Shown: piece by piece, positions 15,580-28,947 of the stretch
How the letters are laid out: each line of letters begins with the position of its first letter
Position numbering within the stretch: position 1 is the first letter of the stretch
Origin: Paralichthys olivaceus
Lineage: Eukaryota > Chordata > Actinopteri > Pleuronectiformes > Paralichthyidae
Length of the DNA stretch: 64,000 nt
NCBI RefSeq assembly: GCF_024713975.1
Contig: NC_091093.1
Coordinates: forward strand, 17,109,501-17,173,500
Reading direction: 5' to 3'
Notes under the pieces: generated by a model
What the model saw: only the letters and a program-made list of their open reading frames with translations
The model's database searches: none
What the model was told of the DNA's origin: nothing
Program-made: the position numbers and the translations under genes

Positions 15580-15760
15580 TCTGCCACCGGAAGTGCCAGT
15601 GCGAGCTGCCGCTGCCACGATCGCAGCTCGCTGGTTCTCTGGAGCCGCCGATGAGTTCACCTGAGGGGTTGTTCAGCGGTTGTCCTGGGAACAGCGCGTC
15701 ACAGCACGATCAGCCAATAGAAATGAGTGTTGACAATGACGTCAGATCCGGGAAAACCAA
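15580..15760. promoter_or_regulatory. Unassigned CpG-rich, promoter-like segment
   Basis: Within 180 bp there are an ETS core (ACCGGAAGT, about 15585), an inverted CCAAT box (GCCAATAG, about 15713) and a perfect CRE (TGACGTCA, 15737-15744), in CpG-rich DNA between AT-rich flanks. This combination is typical of TATA-less housekeeping promoters. No recognised gene starts here; a 43-codon ORF begins at 15651. Confidence 0.45.
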
Positions 15761-15782
15761 AATGAATCCAAATGAATTGTAG
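15651..15782 (+). other. Small ORF of 43 codons in the unassigned promoter segment
   Basis: ATG in the context GCCGCCGATGA opens a frame that starts MSSPEGLFSGCPGNS and stops at TAG 15780-15782. I recognise no homologue. It could be an upstream ORF or the start of a spliced transcript, or simply chance. There is no evidence of translation beyond the start context and CpG setting. Confidence 0.2.
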
Positions 15783-17785
15783 TTATTTTTGTGTTTGAAT
15801 GTAATTTGTACACGGACACAGTTCTCCTTATCACGAACAAAAAAGTGCGCGCACATTGTTGTTGTTAATGTTATTGTGTGTTTATATATATATAGACTGT
15901 GTGTATATTTGTTACTCATGTTGTTGGGACCTGAACCTGTTAAAACAATCTTATTATGGGGACTTGAAAGAGATGAACATTTTGATGTTTGAATGAAGTA
16001 TTCAGGGAAAAGCTGCGACAGTGTGATTCTGTGTCATCATTGAAACTAATATACAAGTCATTTTAACTCAAGCACCATGAAATCTTGTTTACTGAATTTA
16101 ATGTGAATATTTGACTCTTGCAGCTGCTGAACACATTAATGGCGTATGTTCTGCAGCTGGAACCAAACATTCTTCACAATCTTTGCAATAAACTGCCCTA
16201 AAGAACCTAATAATGATCCGGTCAGCTTCAGAGAACAAAGTTCTGGAAAAAACCACTCCAACCCTTTGTATTAAAGATTTATTTACAAAACAAACAACAG
16301 AAAAACACTGATGCAAACCCAGTGGTTTATAGATCTCAGAAGAAAATGTGTCCTAAGGGGAACACGATAAACATTTAGAGGAATGTATTCAAAAGAGACT
16401 CAGGGAGGGGTGGTTACATTTACAGTGCCCTCAAAGACATAATGCATTTACAGACTTGCTCTAAAGATACTATATGCACAAGTGAAAACCCGTTTTAAAA
16501 AAACCTAAAGAATATCATAAAGAATATCTTCACACTTTAAGCCACACAAAGTAAACAAACCGCATTGTATGAAATATTTCCAGCACCACAGGGAACTTTT
16601 TTTACACTTAATGCAGAATTAAAGGAGGCTGGGACATGAAACAACTCGATGTACCTGCAGCCAAGAAAACGTGTAGACATCTGTTTTACAGGCTGGCACT
16701 CTGAACAAAGTTTAAAAGTCAAACAATAAAATCTACTGTCCACCCCACGTCCACTTTTGTTGCTTTATTTTCTGTTAAGTCTCACAAAACTGACATTCTC
16801 TTTATCGAGTAAAATTGAATGTTTAGATTTTCTACACATGGACTGCTGTATTCCTCCAAGTTACTTTCTGTGTGTCAACATAGAAGTTTCTCTTTCAAGT
16901 TCACCCATGAATTCTTAAGATATTCCTGATAAAGTGGAGACAAATATTTCTGGTACACATCAGGAATTTCCTCTTAACAAGAAACAATTTTCAGTGACAA
17001 TGTATATTTTCGTTATTGATAATACAACCTCATATTCAATATAAATGTAACAGCTTTCTTATTAGATCTCAAAATAAACCTACACAAGGCAAAAATTGAA
17101 GAACAATAAAAATCTAAAACTTAAATTTAGTTACCAGCTCAAAACTTTCTGCGAAAGAAATTGGGCTCAAACTGCTGTGACTACATCAGATGCAATTTAA
17201 TTGTGTGTAGTTTTATGTGTAGTTTAAGGGAACTACACAGATATTTTAAATATATAATGAGAACGTTTTTTTTCAGGGAAACTTGGTGGATTTGTCACAT
17301 GCAAAATGTGTTTTTTCATCTTTCTCAATAAAACAAATCAAAGCTGACACTGGGGATCAGGAGCAGAGCCACATACTACCTACCTTATAGCAGGTGGAGT
17401 TTCCTTACGGATAATAAGAGTTTTAAAGGAATACACATGTTATTTAAGTCAAATGAGCAGCTGACACTGTGCGGTCTACAATAGCTAAAAATGCAGAATC
17501 ATGATGTTTTCTCACCAGTTTCAAGGGCAAAAAAGATGATTGGATGTTTTTTATTTATAAATACTTTACATATTTAAAGTAAGGTTTACAGAGGAGATTA
17601 ATACTTTATCCAATTTTTGAAACTGACTTTCCTAATGTAGGAATCTGTAGTTGTAGTAAATACCTGCAGCCATATTAATGTATATTTGTAAAAGAAATGA
17701 CAAAGCTGAGGTGTGGCTGATGAACAAGTTGTTTCAAGGTCATAACTCTAGTTTGTTATGTGCATTGCTTAATCATTGTGTTTCA
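15783..17785. other. Non-coding stretch, in part probable znf280d 3' UTR
   Basis: AT-rich DNA immediately downstream of the znf280d stop codon, read on the minus strand. Several TTTATT strings (AATAAA on the minus strand) are present, so the 3' end cannot be chosen by eye. No coding exon seen. Confidence 0.4.
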
Positions 17786-20700
17786 TTAAGATTTAGTTTG
17801 CTGTTCCCCAGTCTCATGCTCAACTTCTGAGACAGGGAGCTGCTCTCTGATATCTGCACTCTCTGAGTCACCCACTGGCTCATCTCCCACCGGCACATCA
17901 CCGACATCGAAAGCCCCATCTGATGTCGAAGGAGACGAGGTCGGCAGTGATGTCGGCTTTGCATCTTCATTGACACTTAATGCCGCAGAGCCCTTTTCCT
18001 GATCAACTGTTGGTAAAATTGGCTCTGGTTGATCAACAGCAGCAACATTAAAACTTATAGATGGGACCTTTTCCTCTAGTTTCATTTCCATTTCCTTTGG
18101 TGTCGGAGGAGAAGGTGTAGCCACAAGGTACATAACTTTTGTTGGCTGCACCAAGACGTGTTGCCTGCATAAAGAGGAGGGCGGCGTTAGTAAAAGCACA
18201 TTTCAGGATAACACACAATATGTTAACAAATATTAAAGAAAAGGGCGACTCCAACAATTTACACATCAGTGTCAATTTAGTCGTCACAGGGAGCCTGTAA
18301 AAACATCTGTAAGATGACACTAAATCCGTTTTGTGCCCTTTCAAGAATGTATTTCTTTTTATGCTCTTCTACATTGTCAAGTGTTTGTTTTAGATTTCAG
18401 ATAATATGCTGATCAGATGTGATGTGTGTATCTGTTTCTACTTACGCTCGATCTTTGGCTTTGACGTCTGCTGGGATAAAAAGAAGACACAACCTTTAAG
18501 ACACTTGCATCACTCAATACTGAACCTGATTCAGGTGGAACTAGAGGAAAAGAAACCTACCTTTCTCCTGAATGACTTTGCATATGTGATTTGGTCGATC
18601 ATTTAAATGTTTGCTCATCAGGTCACCGCCTGAAGCATCCACGAGGAGGTCGCAGTTGAGACACACCATAGTTAATCTGGGAAAAAACAAAAACATCTTC
18701 TGTCATGCTCAATTTCAAATAGAAAACACAATTTTTGTTGTTGTACAAAACCAAGGTGTGATTCATACGTACTTCAGTTTGGATGAATTTTTCTTACTTT
18801 CCCTCTTCAAAAATCTGTTTTTGGTGATGGTGCTGTGATACCTACGCGAGAGCAAGGAAAGATTTGTCAAATAAACCGAGGACATAATAGTATCACACAG
18901 AATAAAGATTCAATGGGATTTTTTTACTCACCTGATCATGTGATTCCCAATGGAAACTTTGCAACTTGTCCGATATTTACACGCACCACAATTGGAAACC
19001 ATTGGGAAATGAGAAAAGAAGTCGTCGACTTGTGTATTGCACTCGATGCACGTTTGACTCCGCTCATTGATTCTGAAAAGTGGAAATTAGGGGGAAAAAG
19101 CAGTTAGTTGTGGTTTACTTTAAATATTTGAGACTTCTCGTTCATTGGTCAAGTGACATTCAAAGCTTGTTAATTTTTGGTGCATCTGTGGACAGAAGCA
19201 GCCGTGTTTCCACTGTCACCTTGTGAACCTGTTCAGACAGCATGTGCATTTGTTTTGAAAGGAGTGGGGAAAAAAGCTGCGTTGAGCATGTGTGAAAGAC
19301 AAACTCTGGGTAAACAGAGGTCATGTCTAAAAACTCCTTGTAGAGGCTTTAAAGATACTGCAGTGTATAAATAAATGTTTGGTAGGATGTGTCACAATTA
19401 ATTATCTTTATTGAGTGTCTTCATAGAGGTTTCTAGTGTAATATACCACCTCATTATTCTTCGCTCATCTGCTTGGAAACAGCAGATTAGTTTTGATTGC
19501 TTTGTCTAAATTAGTCAAACATTACACACTTTTTAAATAAAGAAATCCCACGGTTTCCAACACACCGAATTATATTCAGCCTGTTTAATGAAGTGTGTCT
19601 GAAGAATTAGCAATTGACAGCTTTGTGTGTTTCTAGGGTTTAATAGCATCAATTAATTTTCTGTCATAAATCCTCAGGAGGGGAGGCTCCATATTAGTGG
19701 ATGAAGGATCCTGAGTGATTTAAACATGATCAGCTCATAGGATTATGGATCATTTATTTTTGGGGGACCAGTTTATTGAGCTTCCCAAGAAACAGTCCTG
19801 TTCATTTAAATTATCTCCACATTGTTAAATGTAGTACAAACATTTAATTAATTCATATAATACATTCTTCTCCCTGCACATTGACATTATCCTTCACTTC
19901 TTTCAAACTAAATGCCTCTAATAACAGATGTGTTGCTTTGTTGATTTTTAGTTGCTGCATAAATTTCCACTTTGTGTCATTGAAGAAATGTGTGAAGGGC
20001 TCCATAAGAATAAAATGAGTTGCTGCTGTAGTGTCTCTGACCTGAGATTCCTGAGGGCCAGGTTGTGCTTGGAAGCTCGAGCCTCTTTTTTCTTGCCCTG
20101 AGCCACTTTGCCTTTAGCAGCTCCGGGCGTGTTGGATTTAGACTTGGATACACTGACTGAAGGGTTGGCTGGCGAACTGTTACACATTAATCCTGGAGTG
20201 ACGGTAACGGCAGATCGCTCAGGGGAGGTGGGCGCTAAAGGCGTCTTTCCTGAAACGGAGGCTCTAATGGTCACCTGGAAGGAAAACACAAGATGTAATG
20301 ACAGTGAATTACAGAAAATGTGTAATAATCAGGTTAACGATCAAAAGACGAGGGTCTGAAATAAATGATGTGCTGATGCTGTTATGTCAGACCTTTGTAC
20401 CCGGAGGAAGACCCTCCAGGGCTTTAGGTTTTCTGAAAGTCTTGTGGAAGTGAGTCCTGTGCTCTAATTTCTCCTTGTAGGTGAGGAAATTCAGTCTGCA
20501 TTTTCCACAGCGATGGATCCCTTTTTTCTGAAGTAAGAAAAAACAGGAACACAAAAATGGAAATAATAAGCAAAGTGATTCCAGCCAATTGTCCTGCAAT
20601 TTTTACGAGTCTGAAAACCGCTCTAGACTTTCAGACTCGTGAAAGCAATTGATTTTCTAAAAGCAATTAATTTTGAATGGCTCCAGATCTACTGTATTTA

Positions 20701-23700
20701 CTGCTCCTGTAGAGGAGGTAAAGAGTAGAGGAGGCGAAGAGAAGCTGGCTTTATGTTTACAGTAAAGTGTTGGCAGATGGAGCTCAAAGTGCAAATCAAA
20801 GATAAATTAAAACAAGACCAATTAAGAATTTAAAGCATCAGTTGAATTTACATATTGCTCTGTGACCTTAATCTGAGTTACATTTTTTAGTGTCACCAGG
20901 TTTACCACAGACTGGAAGAAAAGCAGCATCATACCTGATGTTTCATGTAGTGTTGCATGTACATATGACTTGTTTTGAGAACTCGGAGACAGAAGGGACA
21001 GAGCAGGTCTTTAGTGTTTTCGTGGACAGTTCGGAAATGTGTCTCCACATCGGAGAAGAAAGAGGACCTGTAATTGCACACCTGAGGAAAAATGAATGAG
21101 AATTTCAGAGTCAGAAAAATGTTTACTTCGAAACGTTAAACCAAACCACCTCTCAGTAACAAGGAGCAGACCTGGCAGACATAAGGCATTTCCCCGGGCT
21201 TGTGGTTATCCTTCATGTGTTCCAGGAGCACCTGCTCAGACTCAAACGCCAGCTCACATATTTTGCAAATGGCTGAAAAAGGAAAGAAGAAAATCGCACA
21301 TCACCACTGAGTGTCTAACAAAACCTTCACGTGTGTACATGGAGCTGTGACGATCACGATGTGTTTTACTTGAGGACTCCATCGAGCTGTGAGCGCTCTC
21401 GATGTGGCACTGCAGCTGGAACGGAGTCATATACTGTCGGTAGCAGTGCTGGCAGGTCGTGTGACTTTCCCAGCTCTCACTGTTCTGCTTCTCCAGCTCC
21501 AGGTGATGTTTCATATGGTTCATGAACCTGCACAGCAACGTGGACACACACAGCAAGGAAACGTCTCACAACCTTTTATTACAAAGAACTGAAACATAAC
21601 TGAACGTTCGTCTCTGTCAGGAAACGGTCATTTACGGTTTTCGTTAACACAGTAAAGTGAGTTTTTAGTTAGTTAGTTTTAGTTGGATAAAACAGACATA
21701 GGAAGATATCACCTGAAAATCTGATCAAACTTGATAAGCAAGATTGATTATTATCTCGAGGATATGTCTTCAAACATCATGATTCACAACATTGACAAGC
21801 AAATATATTTAATAATCGATTAATACCGTCTTCATTTTTGCTGGCATTATCTTTTGTGTGTCTTAAACGGTATGACAACCAATTCCACATTGTTGGGTTA
21901 TGGACGACTGGTGAGACGAAACACATGAAGATGCCAAACCCGCGATGGGCCTTTTGTCTCTCAAACTATAACATTTTTAACTCCATCATCCATCCATCAA
22001 ATATATCCCATCTAACATAAACGTTAATAAAAGAAATTCAAAGAGGAATTTAGATTATCTGAGGTAGATAAAAGGTCACTTATATTTGTTTTTGTATTCG
22101 TATCAGACACATTTTATCTGTAAAACAAAACAGTGTTGCAGGCAAATTCTGTCAGCACACACTGGGCTCAAGGTTGACTAAAAAAAAATCTGTTCTCTCA
22201 TTATCTACATATTCAGGAAATTTGACACATGAAAACAAAACAAGTGTCAAGCAGTGGGGGAAATGTAATATTAATGGACTGTGTATTTTGTAGCAGTTAT
22301 GGTCCAGGTCCCAAAGGGTTTAAAGATAAATGAAGTAATCTCCTTGCACCTCACTCTCTAAGCATGTATAATGGCCGTTATAATATCACCAATTACACAC
22401 GGATCCTTGTTCTGCCTAATGATGTAGTGCCCCGCGGCAGCAGCCAGCAGCTCCACAGCTTCCTGCCACGACACGGCCCATTTTTCAGCCTGTACATTCT
22501 GCTACCTCAGCTCCCCTAATAGAAATTTTATGTGGACGAACTACGACCTCGACTGTGAGGGTGCAGTTGCAGTACAAATGTGTTTCCCCATTAAAAGCAG
22601 CTTACAGAAGCTTTTTTTCGATGCGTTCTGAAGCAAAGTTATTTAATCAAGGGAGCAGTTCTTCCACCAACTAAACCAGCTGTCATTTTTCATCTTTAAA
22701 CCCAAGAGGGAAAATGCTCTGATACTGTCATCCATCTGAGAAGAAAACTGCAGAGAGAGACAAAGAAGACGTCCTCTGCTTGTGTACTGGCACCAGACAG
22801 ATATCTTTTCTGTCTGTGCTTCCAGTCCCAATCTGCTATTTGAGAGAATATCAATGATAATATGTGGATAATTTTTGATCTGAGACTCAGGGTGCTTTCA
22901 CACCTGCCTCTCAGTTTAGTTTGAACCGAAATAACAAGTGTGAGAGATACCTCGATCCAGACCAGTAAAAGGTCTGGTAAAAGTAAAATAAATGTAGTCT
23001 GAGCAACGAGATGGTCCTGGTCTGTATCAAACAACCATGTTTATGATCATGAGCAGCATGAAAACATTTCTTTGGGGATAGTTAGAATTTTCTGACCTTG
23101 CAAGAAGCATTAAACAAAAGAAGAAGAAATAGAAGCGACGTGGATGCTCAGATTTTCTGGTGTGAAAACTTTGTACTGTTCCCTTAAATTTACATTTAAT
23201 TTAAATGTATTTAAATTAAATTAGCATGACATATTACATTTGTAGTAGTGTTTAGAAACAACACATGTAGGTTTTAATCCATATTAACTGTCAACTGCTA
23301 TTAAAATATTGGTTCTAAGGTTTGACAAATGACTGTGTGAAATCAATGTGATCGGGTTTGTTGCTCATTAAGCATCACGTGTGATGAAATCTGTTGCTTA
23401 TCTTGGCTTTACGGAGCTTTCTTGCAGGTTTTCACCCTGAATGTTTAGCTGCCCCGTGGCAGCTTCTTGTTTAGGTTCACTCTCACTGCTCTAACTGCAA
23501 ACAATTACAGCCCCAGCAGGAAGCTGTTTAAAGAGAAAAGGCTTTAAGGTGTAAAACACAGAGACACCAACCTGAAGACAGACACTGTTAGAGACAAGCT
23601 GGTGAACATAAGGAAGCATTTAGCAGCTAAAGAAACAGATATTTCCCTCAGCAGTGAGAGAGAGTGTTGAGAGGGTGTTGAAAGGAGTTAATATTAGATG

Positions 23701-25819
23701 TACTTTATCAGGTAGCCAGACACACAACTCCAAATGAATGAAAATGTTTCTACAAAACACAACATTCAGAGCTGCACTGTGTGCTTGCTGTGTGTCAGCA
23801 GGTTTACTTAGCAAAGAAAACCACAACCAATGGATGAAATTGATTTTTAAACTGTTATTTTACTGAGGGCAAGAAAAAAATAAACACAACCATACCTGAT
23901 ATTGTTCTTGAGAATTTTCAAACAGCTCTGGCACTTGAAAGTGCTGCTGGTCCTCTGCCCCTCCATATTGTGCCCATCTCCCTCAAAGTGGCCGTAATAG
24001 AAATCAGAGACCAGCATGATGCGCTTGTTCGCGGCTGATGGAGCTGTACTTTCAACCTTTGTACAGCAACTCTGAAATTAAGAGGCATTTAGAGGTTGAG
24101 AGCATTTTCCTCAAAATGTGTTGATGGCTAGGTGCACATGTTTACGTTTTATCTCTTATGCTATTATTTTTTTCCAATAAAGGATTAATTTCCACAAAAG
24201 TTTTACTCACCATCATGTGGAATTTCAAAGCTTCTGGCATTGTGAATTCTTCTTGACACTTGGAGCACTTTTTATTGATGCCGTTTTCCAGTTTGCCTGA
24301 TAAATCTGTTAGATGTTACAAATAATAAGATACAAACATGAGTGGAGCACAGATTAGGCTTGGGGTTTGTTTAGTGATGAACAGTGTCTGTTAGACTGTC
24401 ACTTACCTGAATTGAGCTTTACTCTTTTTTCGACACTGTCAGTTTGCTGTAGTATCAATCCACGTTTGACTGGTGTTGGATCTGTGTAATATCAAAAAGC
24501 ATTTACATTTGAATCACTGCCAGCACACTGAGATTATTTTTTATTTTTTTAAATGTTTAAGTAAATCAAAAGCCCCTTTTTCACTGGTCAAAAAAACACT
24601 AACATCTGGCTTTTGTCTGTGAAGGAAACAGGACACCGGGTGTATACTCACTAATACTGATGTAAAAGAGGAATAACAAATGTACCTGTGTCGAAGCTAT
24701 TGGCCTTTGTTGGCCCAGAGACGACCTGCAGAGTTTGGGAGATCGGCTGGTTGGGTTTCAGTTGATTTGGTTGTGTTGAGTACACAGTGGGGCTCTGGAC
24801 ATTAGACAACGTCACAATGTTGTTGCTGATTTGTTGCACCTGAGGCCTGTGGACAGCACTGGGTATGATTGTGCCTTGACTGACCTGCTGAAAAATCTGC
24901 TGCTGACCAGCTAGAAACAGAAAATATAAATTCTCAAGACAAATTTGACATGACAACATTAAAACTATTAACGATATGCTAAACTTTACTTATATTATAC
25001 TATTACACTCAGGTTTACCTGCTACGATTGCAAATGAAGTCCCAGGGGGGTACTGCCGACCAAGAGAGGCAATAAACCCAGGGTTGTTCACTAATTGTGG
25101 AGAAGTGACAATAAAGCCCTGGAAAAAGTATAAATCCATAATTTAACATAATCATACTTCATCATGCATCAGGCACATTAATTAACCTGAAAAGCTGTTC
25201 ACTAAATTGAAAACAAAATTAGAGTAAACTGAAAGTTGCACTTAATATTTGGAATATTAATTGAATGATACCTGGTTATTAACAATGACAGGTTGCGGCG
25301 TGACTGTGGTCAGTGTGGGTGTTGCAGCATTCACTGTATTTCCAGCTATATTCAGTGGCATCAGTATTTGTGAGGAGCTAATGGAAGGCTGAGGATCAGG
25401 ACGCTTGATTCCTTGTATTCCTGCACTGTTCGTCTGAGGAGGTTGGGGCAGCGGGTCACTGCTCTTTTGGTTATTAGCTGTAATAACAAGGAAATGGACC
25501 AAAATAAACACTCAATCCAATAATATTAATAATAAAAATAAGAATACTTTTTTACAAACTTTCAATATCTAACAGATTTACAACAAATATTAAACAGCAG
25601 AAGTTGCTTCCTAGCTGCACTTATATGATAAAGCATCATTTGTGCTTTTGGGGCTTCAACATTCTCCACATTAATATATAAAAAAATGTGCTAGGACATA
25701 CAGAGCACTCCGACGAAGATGGGTTCATCATCATCATCCTCGACCATGTGAACTTCAGTAGCTTGTTTCTGCCATGGCTCCAGCTCCTCCTCCACACACT
25801 CCATAAAAAGTTCAGACAT
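17786..25819 (-). CDS. znf280d: ZNF280D, multi-C2H2 zinc finger protein (complete, 17 coding exons)
   Basis: Coding exons in transcript order: 25702-25819, 25272-25477, 25019-25118, 24686-24910, 24407-24481, 24211-24296, 23896-24071, 21370-21527, 21172-21272, 20935-21081, 20393-20527, 20042-20274, 18932-19072, 18773-18841, 18561-18676, 18446-18467 and 17786-18164. They total 2487 bp, or 828 aa; all phases agree. The N-terminus [18 protein letters not shown] and [10 protein letters not shown] match human ZNF280D. Residues about 40-245 are a Gln/Pro/Ser/Thr-rich linker. From about 250 to 690 run C2H2 or partial fingers, including [56 protein letters not shown] and [19 protein letters not shown]. 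The C-terminus is acidic and Ser/Pro-rich. ZNF280D is related to fly Su(Hw) and is presumed to be a nuclear DNA-binding protein. The protein is shorter than human (about 980 aa), mainly in the linker and tail. A non-coding first exon lies near 26.8 kb. Confidence 0.95.
20605..20640. repeat. Perfect short inverted repeat in a znf280d intron
   Basis: ACGAGTCTGAAA (20605-20616) and TTTCAGACTCGT (20629-20640) are exact reverse complements around a 12-base spacer. Function unknown; possibly a small foldback remnant. Confidence 0.7.
22889..23050. mobile_element. MITE-like fragment in the largest znf280d intron
   Basis: Begins near CAGGGTGCTTTCACACCTG, followed by AGTTTGAACCGAA. GGTGCTTTCACACC is the terminus of widespread fish non-autonomous DNA transposons as I remember them. 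A clear opposite terminal repeat was not found, so it is probably truncated. Confidence 0.5.
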
Positions 25820-26479
25820 TGTGAAGCTGCAACAGAAAAACACAATAAGTCAACTTGATTCAAGAGACTGCAGAATTTAAAAACATACACTTTAAAACTA
25901 CCACTATTGCAAAGCAATGAAGAGATATATGCTGAAAACTAAAAGCTGATTTAAATATCAATACCTTAAAAATGGGATTTCAACAGACCATTATATATTT
26001 TGATACACTGAACACTTCTGAACTGTAAAGACACACAATCGTCTTCAACATGTTGCAAAGACTGGTGATAATAATAATCTGTGGGTTCACTGCTGTAAAT
26101 GAAAAAACCCCACGTTACACGTGACCATTTGACCACATTTGCAGAATGATACGTTTCCTTTTGGCAGCAACCAGCTAGTGCATGTGAAACCATTACAACC
26201 GTGCACACACATGTGTGACTGGGGCCCCAGTATTTATTGTGGCTATTTCTAACTTGAACGTGGATTATATGTATTATTGCTGGAGAGCTTATTTTAAATC
26301 CTATTATAAGGTGGTGACAGTATTGGTTGACATAGGAGACTGCTGATGCAGATGTGCAGACAGAATAAATTGGGGCCCGAGCTGTTACACGAAGAACACT
26401 TTGCTAAAGGTTGTAAACATGATGTCTGACTTAAGATCCAATTCTGGCTTGTGTGCTTATATTGTTCCATGTTCAACTA

Positions 26480-27010
26480 AACGCTGCAGCTACTCGTGAT
26501 TCAGTCACTGATGAAGAGAAAGCTGCGAGCTACGCTCCCCTGATCCTCTACTGGCTAACATTAGCATGTGTTAGCTCAGCGCTGTTTTGTTATTAGCTGC
26601 TCAGACCCTCTCAACAGCAGCGGTAGCTAATGCTAACCATTTAGCGTTCATGGCTGAGCTGCCGCAGTCTTGAGGTGGGATTTCAAATGATGAAGTGTTT
26701 CAACACCTCGATGTGTCTGTTTATCTCTGACGCGAGGTGTCACGGTGCCAGGGGTATCGCTTATCGATCACCGCGCCTTGACATTAGCCAGGCTAATGAC
26801 GGTATTACCTGAGCGGGGGATGCTGGGACAAAGACTGTGGGAGCTCCGGCTGCCTCCCTCTCACACTCAGCTCCACAGCCGGGTCGAGACAACCAAACTT
26901 CGGTTAAGTCCTTGTCCACAGGACGACAGGGTTCACACAGTAGGGGACTATTTCACACAGGGAGAGGGGGAGAAGTCGTGCTGATGGCCCGAGGCGGCGG
27001 AAACACTCCG
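26480..27010 (-). promoter_or_regulatory. znf280d promoter and non-coding first exon
   Basis: GC- and CpG-richer block upstream of the coding exons. Reading the minus strand, CATCCCCCGCTCAG is followed by GTAATACC, a plausible donor with the exon edge at 26809. The untranslated first exon probably extends from about 26809 to about 26950. It would splice to 25826, 7 bases before the start codon. Confidence 0.5.
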
Positions 27011-27179
27011 CTCGCACCAATAACACAGACCCTTGCTGCATCCGTCTTCTTCTTCTTCTCCTTCTCCATCTGCTTCTTCTTCCTTTGTATCTACTGGCGG
27101 TTGACAGCATATGTTTATGGCGCATTACCGCCACCTGCCTACTGGAGAGTGCGCCACACTTCTGCGGCCACATCTTTGT

Positions 27180-27450
27180 TCATAGTCTCCTCTCTTTTTT
27201 CATTCCTTTCTTCTCCTGTCCTCTCCTCTCCTCTCCTTTTGTTTCCTTTCCTTTTCTCTCCCTCCTCTCCTCTCCTCTCTTTTTGTTCCCTTTCCTTTCC
27301 TCTCCCCCTGTCCATTCATTTAATTTATTTTTCACTCCCCTCATCTCTTTTTGTTTCTTTTCCTTTCTTTTCTTTTCTTGTCCTCTCGTCTCCCCTTTTC
27401 CTTTGTTTTTCTCCCCTCCCTTCCTTTCTTTTCTCTTATCATACTTCCAT
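27180..27450. repeat. Pyrimidine-rich low-complexity tract
   Basis: Almost pure C and T on the plus strand, with repeated TCCTCTCCTCTCCTTTT-like strings. Long open frames here are composition artefacts. Confidence 0.85.
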
Positions 27451-27479
27451 TCTAAAGACTTAAATTGAACTCGATGAAC

Positions 27480-28930
27480 CCTGCAGATGCCTCATGTTGT
27501 TAAGCACTGTCTGTTCAGGTTTAATGACTTATTAAAAGGGCAATAAAATGTGAATAAAGAGTAAACGTAAAATCTGATGTATGATTTGATTAAGTTTATT
27601 TCCAAAAAGTAAAATACATGAAATGTTCACTGTGAAACAACTTTTGAATCAGAATCAGTAAAACCTTTAATCATACCCACAGGGAGAGTGTTTCCTTACA
27701 ATAGCACAACACAATGTAAAGCTAATATGTAAAATTTTTTTAAATAAACTACTCTTTCACAGTAATCCCAGTAAACAGAAAAAAATGTTCCCTTTAAAAG
27801 TTCATGTGTGAGGTGGAATCTGCCTCTTTATGGTACACAGCAGGTCCAGGGTCATGTCCTCCCTGGTGGGTAATCCTCAACTGAATAAAGATGGGGAGTC
27901 TTTTCAAGCTGAAGTCCCTAGAGATCATGAAGAGCCTGGAGTCTGGCTGTAAATCAAAGAATAAAACTCGAAAAGCAAAAATAGAGGGAAATAGTTGCAG
28001 GGTGAAGGTGCGCTGGCAGAGGTGGGATAAAACTACTCTCTCACTGCCTTTACGCAAGTTCACATTTGAGGTAGTATTTTCATGTGATACCATTTTATAC
28101 ATTCTTATCTAAATGACTGTTTGATATGGCTGCTTGATTTAAGTGCAAACAGTTTGCATGGGACTGGAGGCTTCTAAAGAGGGGCATAAGAGTTTAGGAA
28201 AAACAGATGTAGACCAACTTATATAAAACAGCCATGGTGAGCAAACTAAACACTGATGTGCTCCTTCACAGCAAGACATTTATCTTTGTATCAGATTCAT
28301 CACTTCTCAATCCCTGTAAACATTAGTGCATTACAGAGAAACTATGAACTAATAACATGCATTTGAATTTGACATATTTTTTTTTTTTTTTGCAAAACGT
28401 TACAATAAACCTGTGACTGACAGGTTGTTAGTTGTTGAAACAGACGCTGTGTGCAGGGCTACACAGACTCTAGACAGGATGTCAGAGCCAACAGACTCAC
28501 AATGGTCTGAACATCAAATCAATGTGCAGATAACTTAACATTCTGTGTCTCGATCAAGATGTTTATGTGTGTGACATAACCGTTGATTCAAGTTCAATGC
28601 GATGAAGCAAGGCAGAGGATGGGATAGAGAGGGAGTCCGGGAGCTGGACTGGTCCGTCTGCAGCTGGTTAGATGTCTTTATAGATTTTGCAGCATCGTGG
28701 ACTCTGGATAAAGAATCAGACTTGCTGCTTTAGGACCAAGCTGTTTCTGTGGCTGAAGTCACTTTCTGGAAAAGCTGCTGATGATCATCTGGAAAACAGA
28801 CACACTCATATGTAAAACAATGCTAATGATGATAATAAACAATAACAAAAATTAATCAAAATCACCCCCCAAAAATATAGGCCCCATTGAAATTAATAAC
28901 TGAAAATAATGAAGAAAAACTCTCCTCAAA
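27480..28930. other. Intergenic stretch downstream of the partial znf280d copy
   Basis: At 27646-27720, GAATCAGAATCAGTAAAACC followed by TTTAATCATACCCACAGG resembles the 3' tail of a fish LINE/SINE family. At 28640-28788 (minus strand) a segment starting ATGATCATCAGCAGC is weakly similar to znf280d exon 4 (CTGGTCAGCAGCAGATTTTT), follows an acceptor-like CCAG and soon reaches a stop. The rest shows nothing recognisable. Confidence 0.4.
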
Positions 28931-28947
28931 GTGATCCTCAATTTTAC

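Noticed and set aside
26837..27468. Long open frames of up to 208 codons in the CT-rich tract
   Set aside because: Composition artefact of a pyrimidine tract: Ser/Phe/Leu/Pro only, overlapping frames both open, no splice or homology support.
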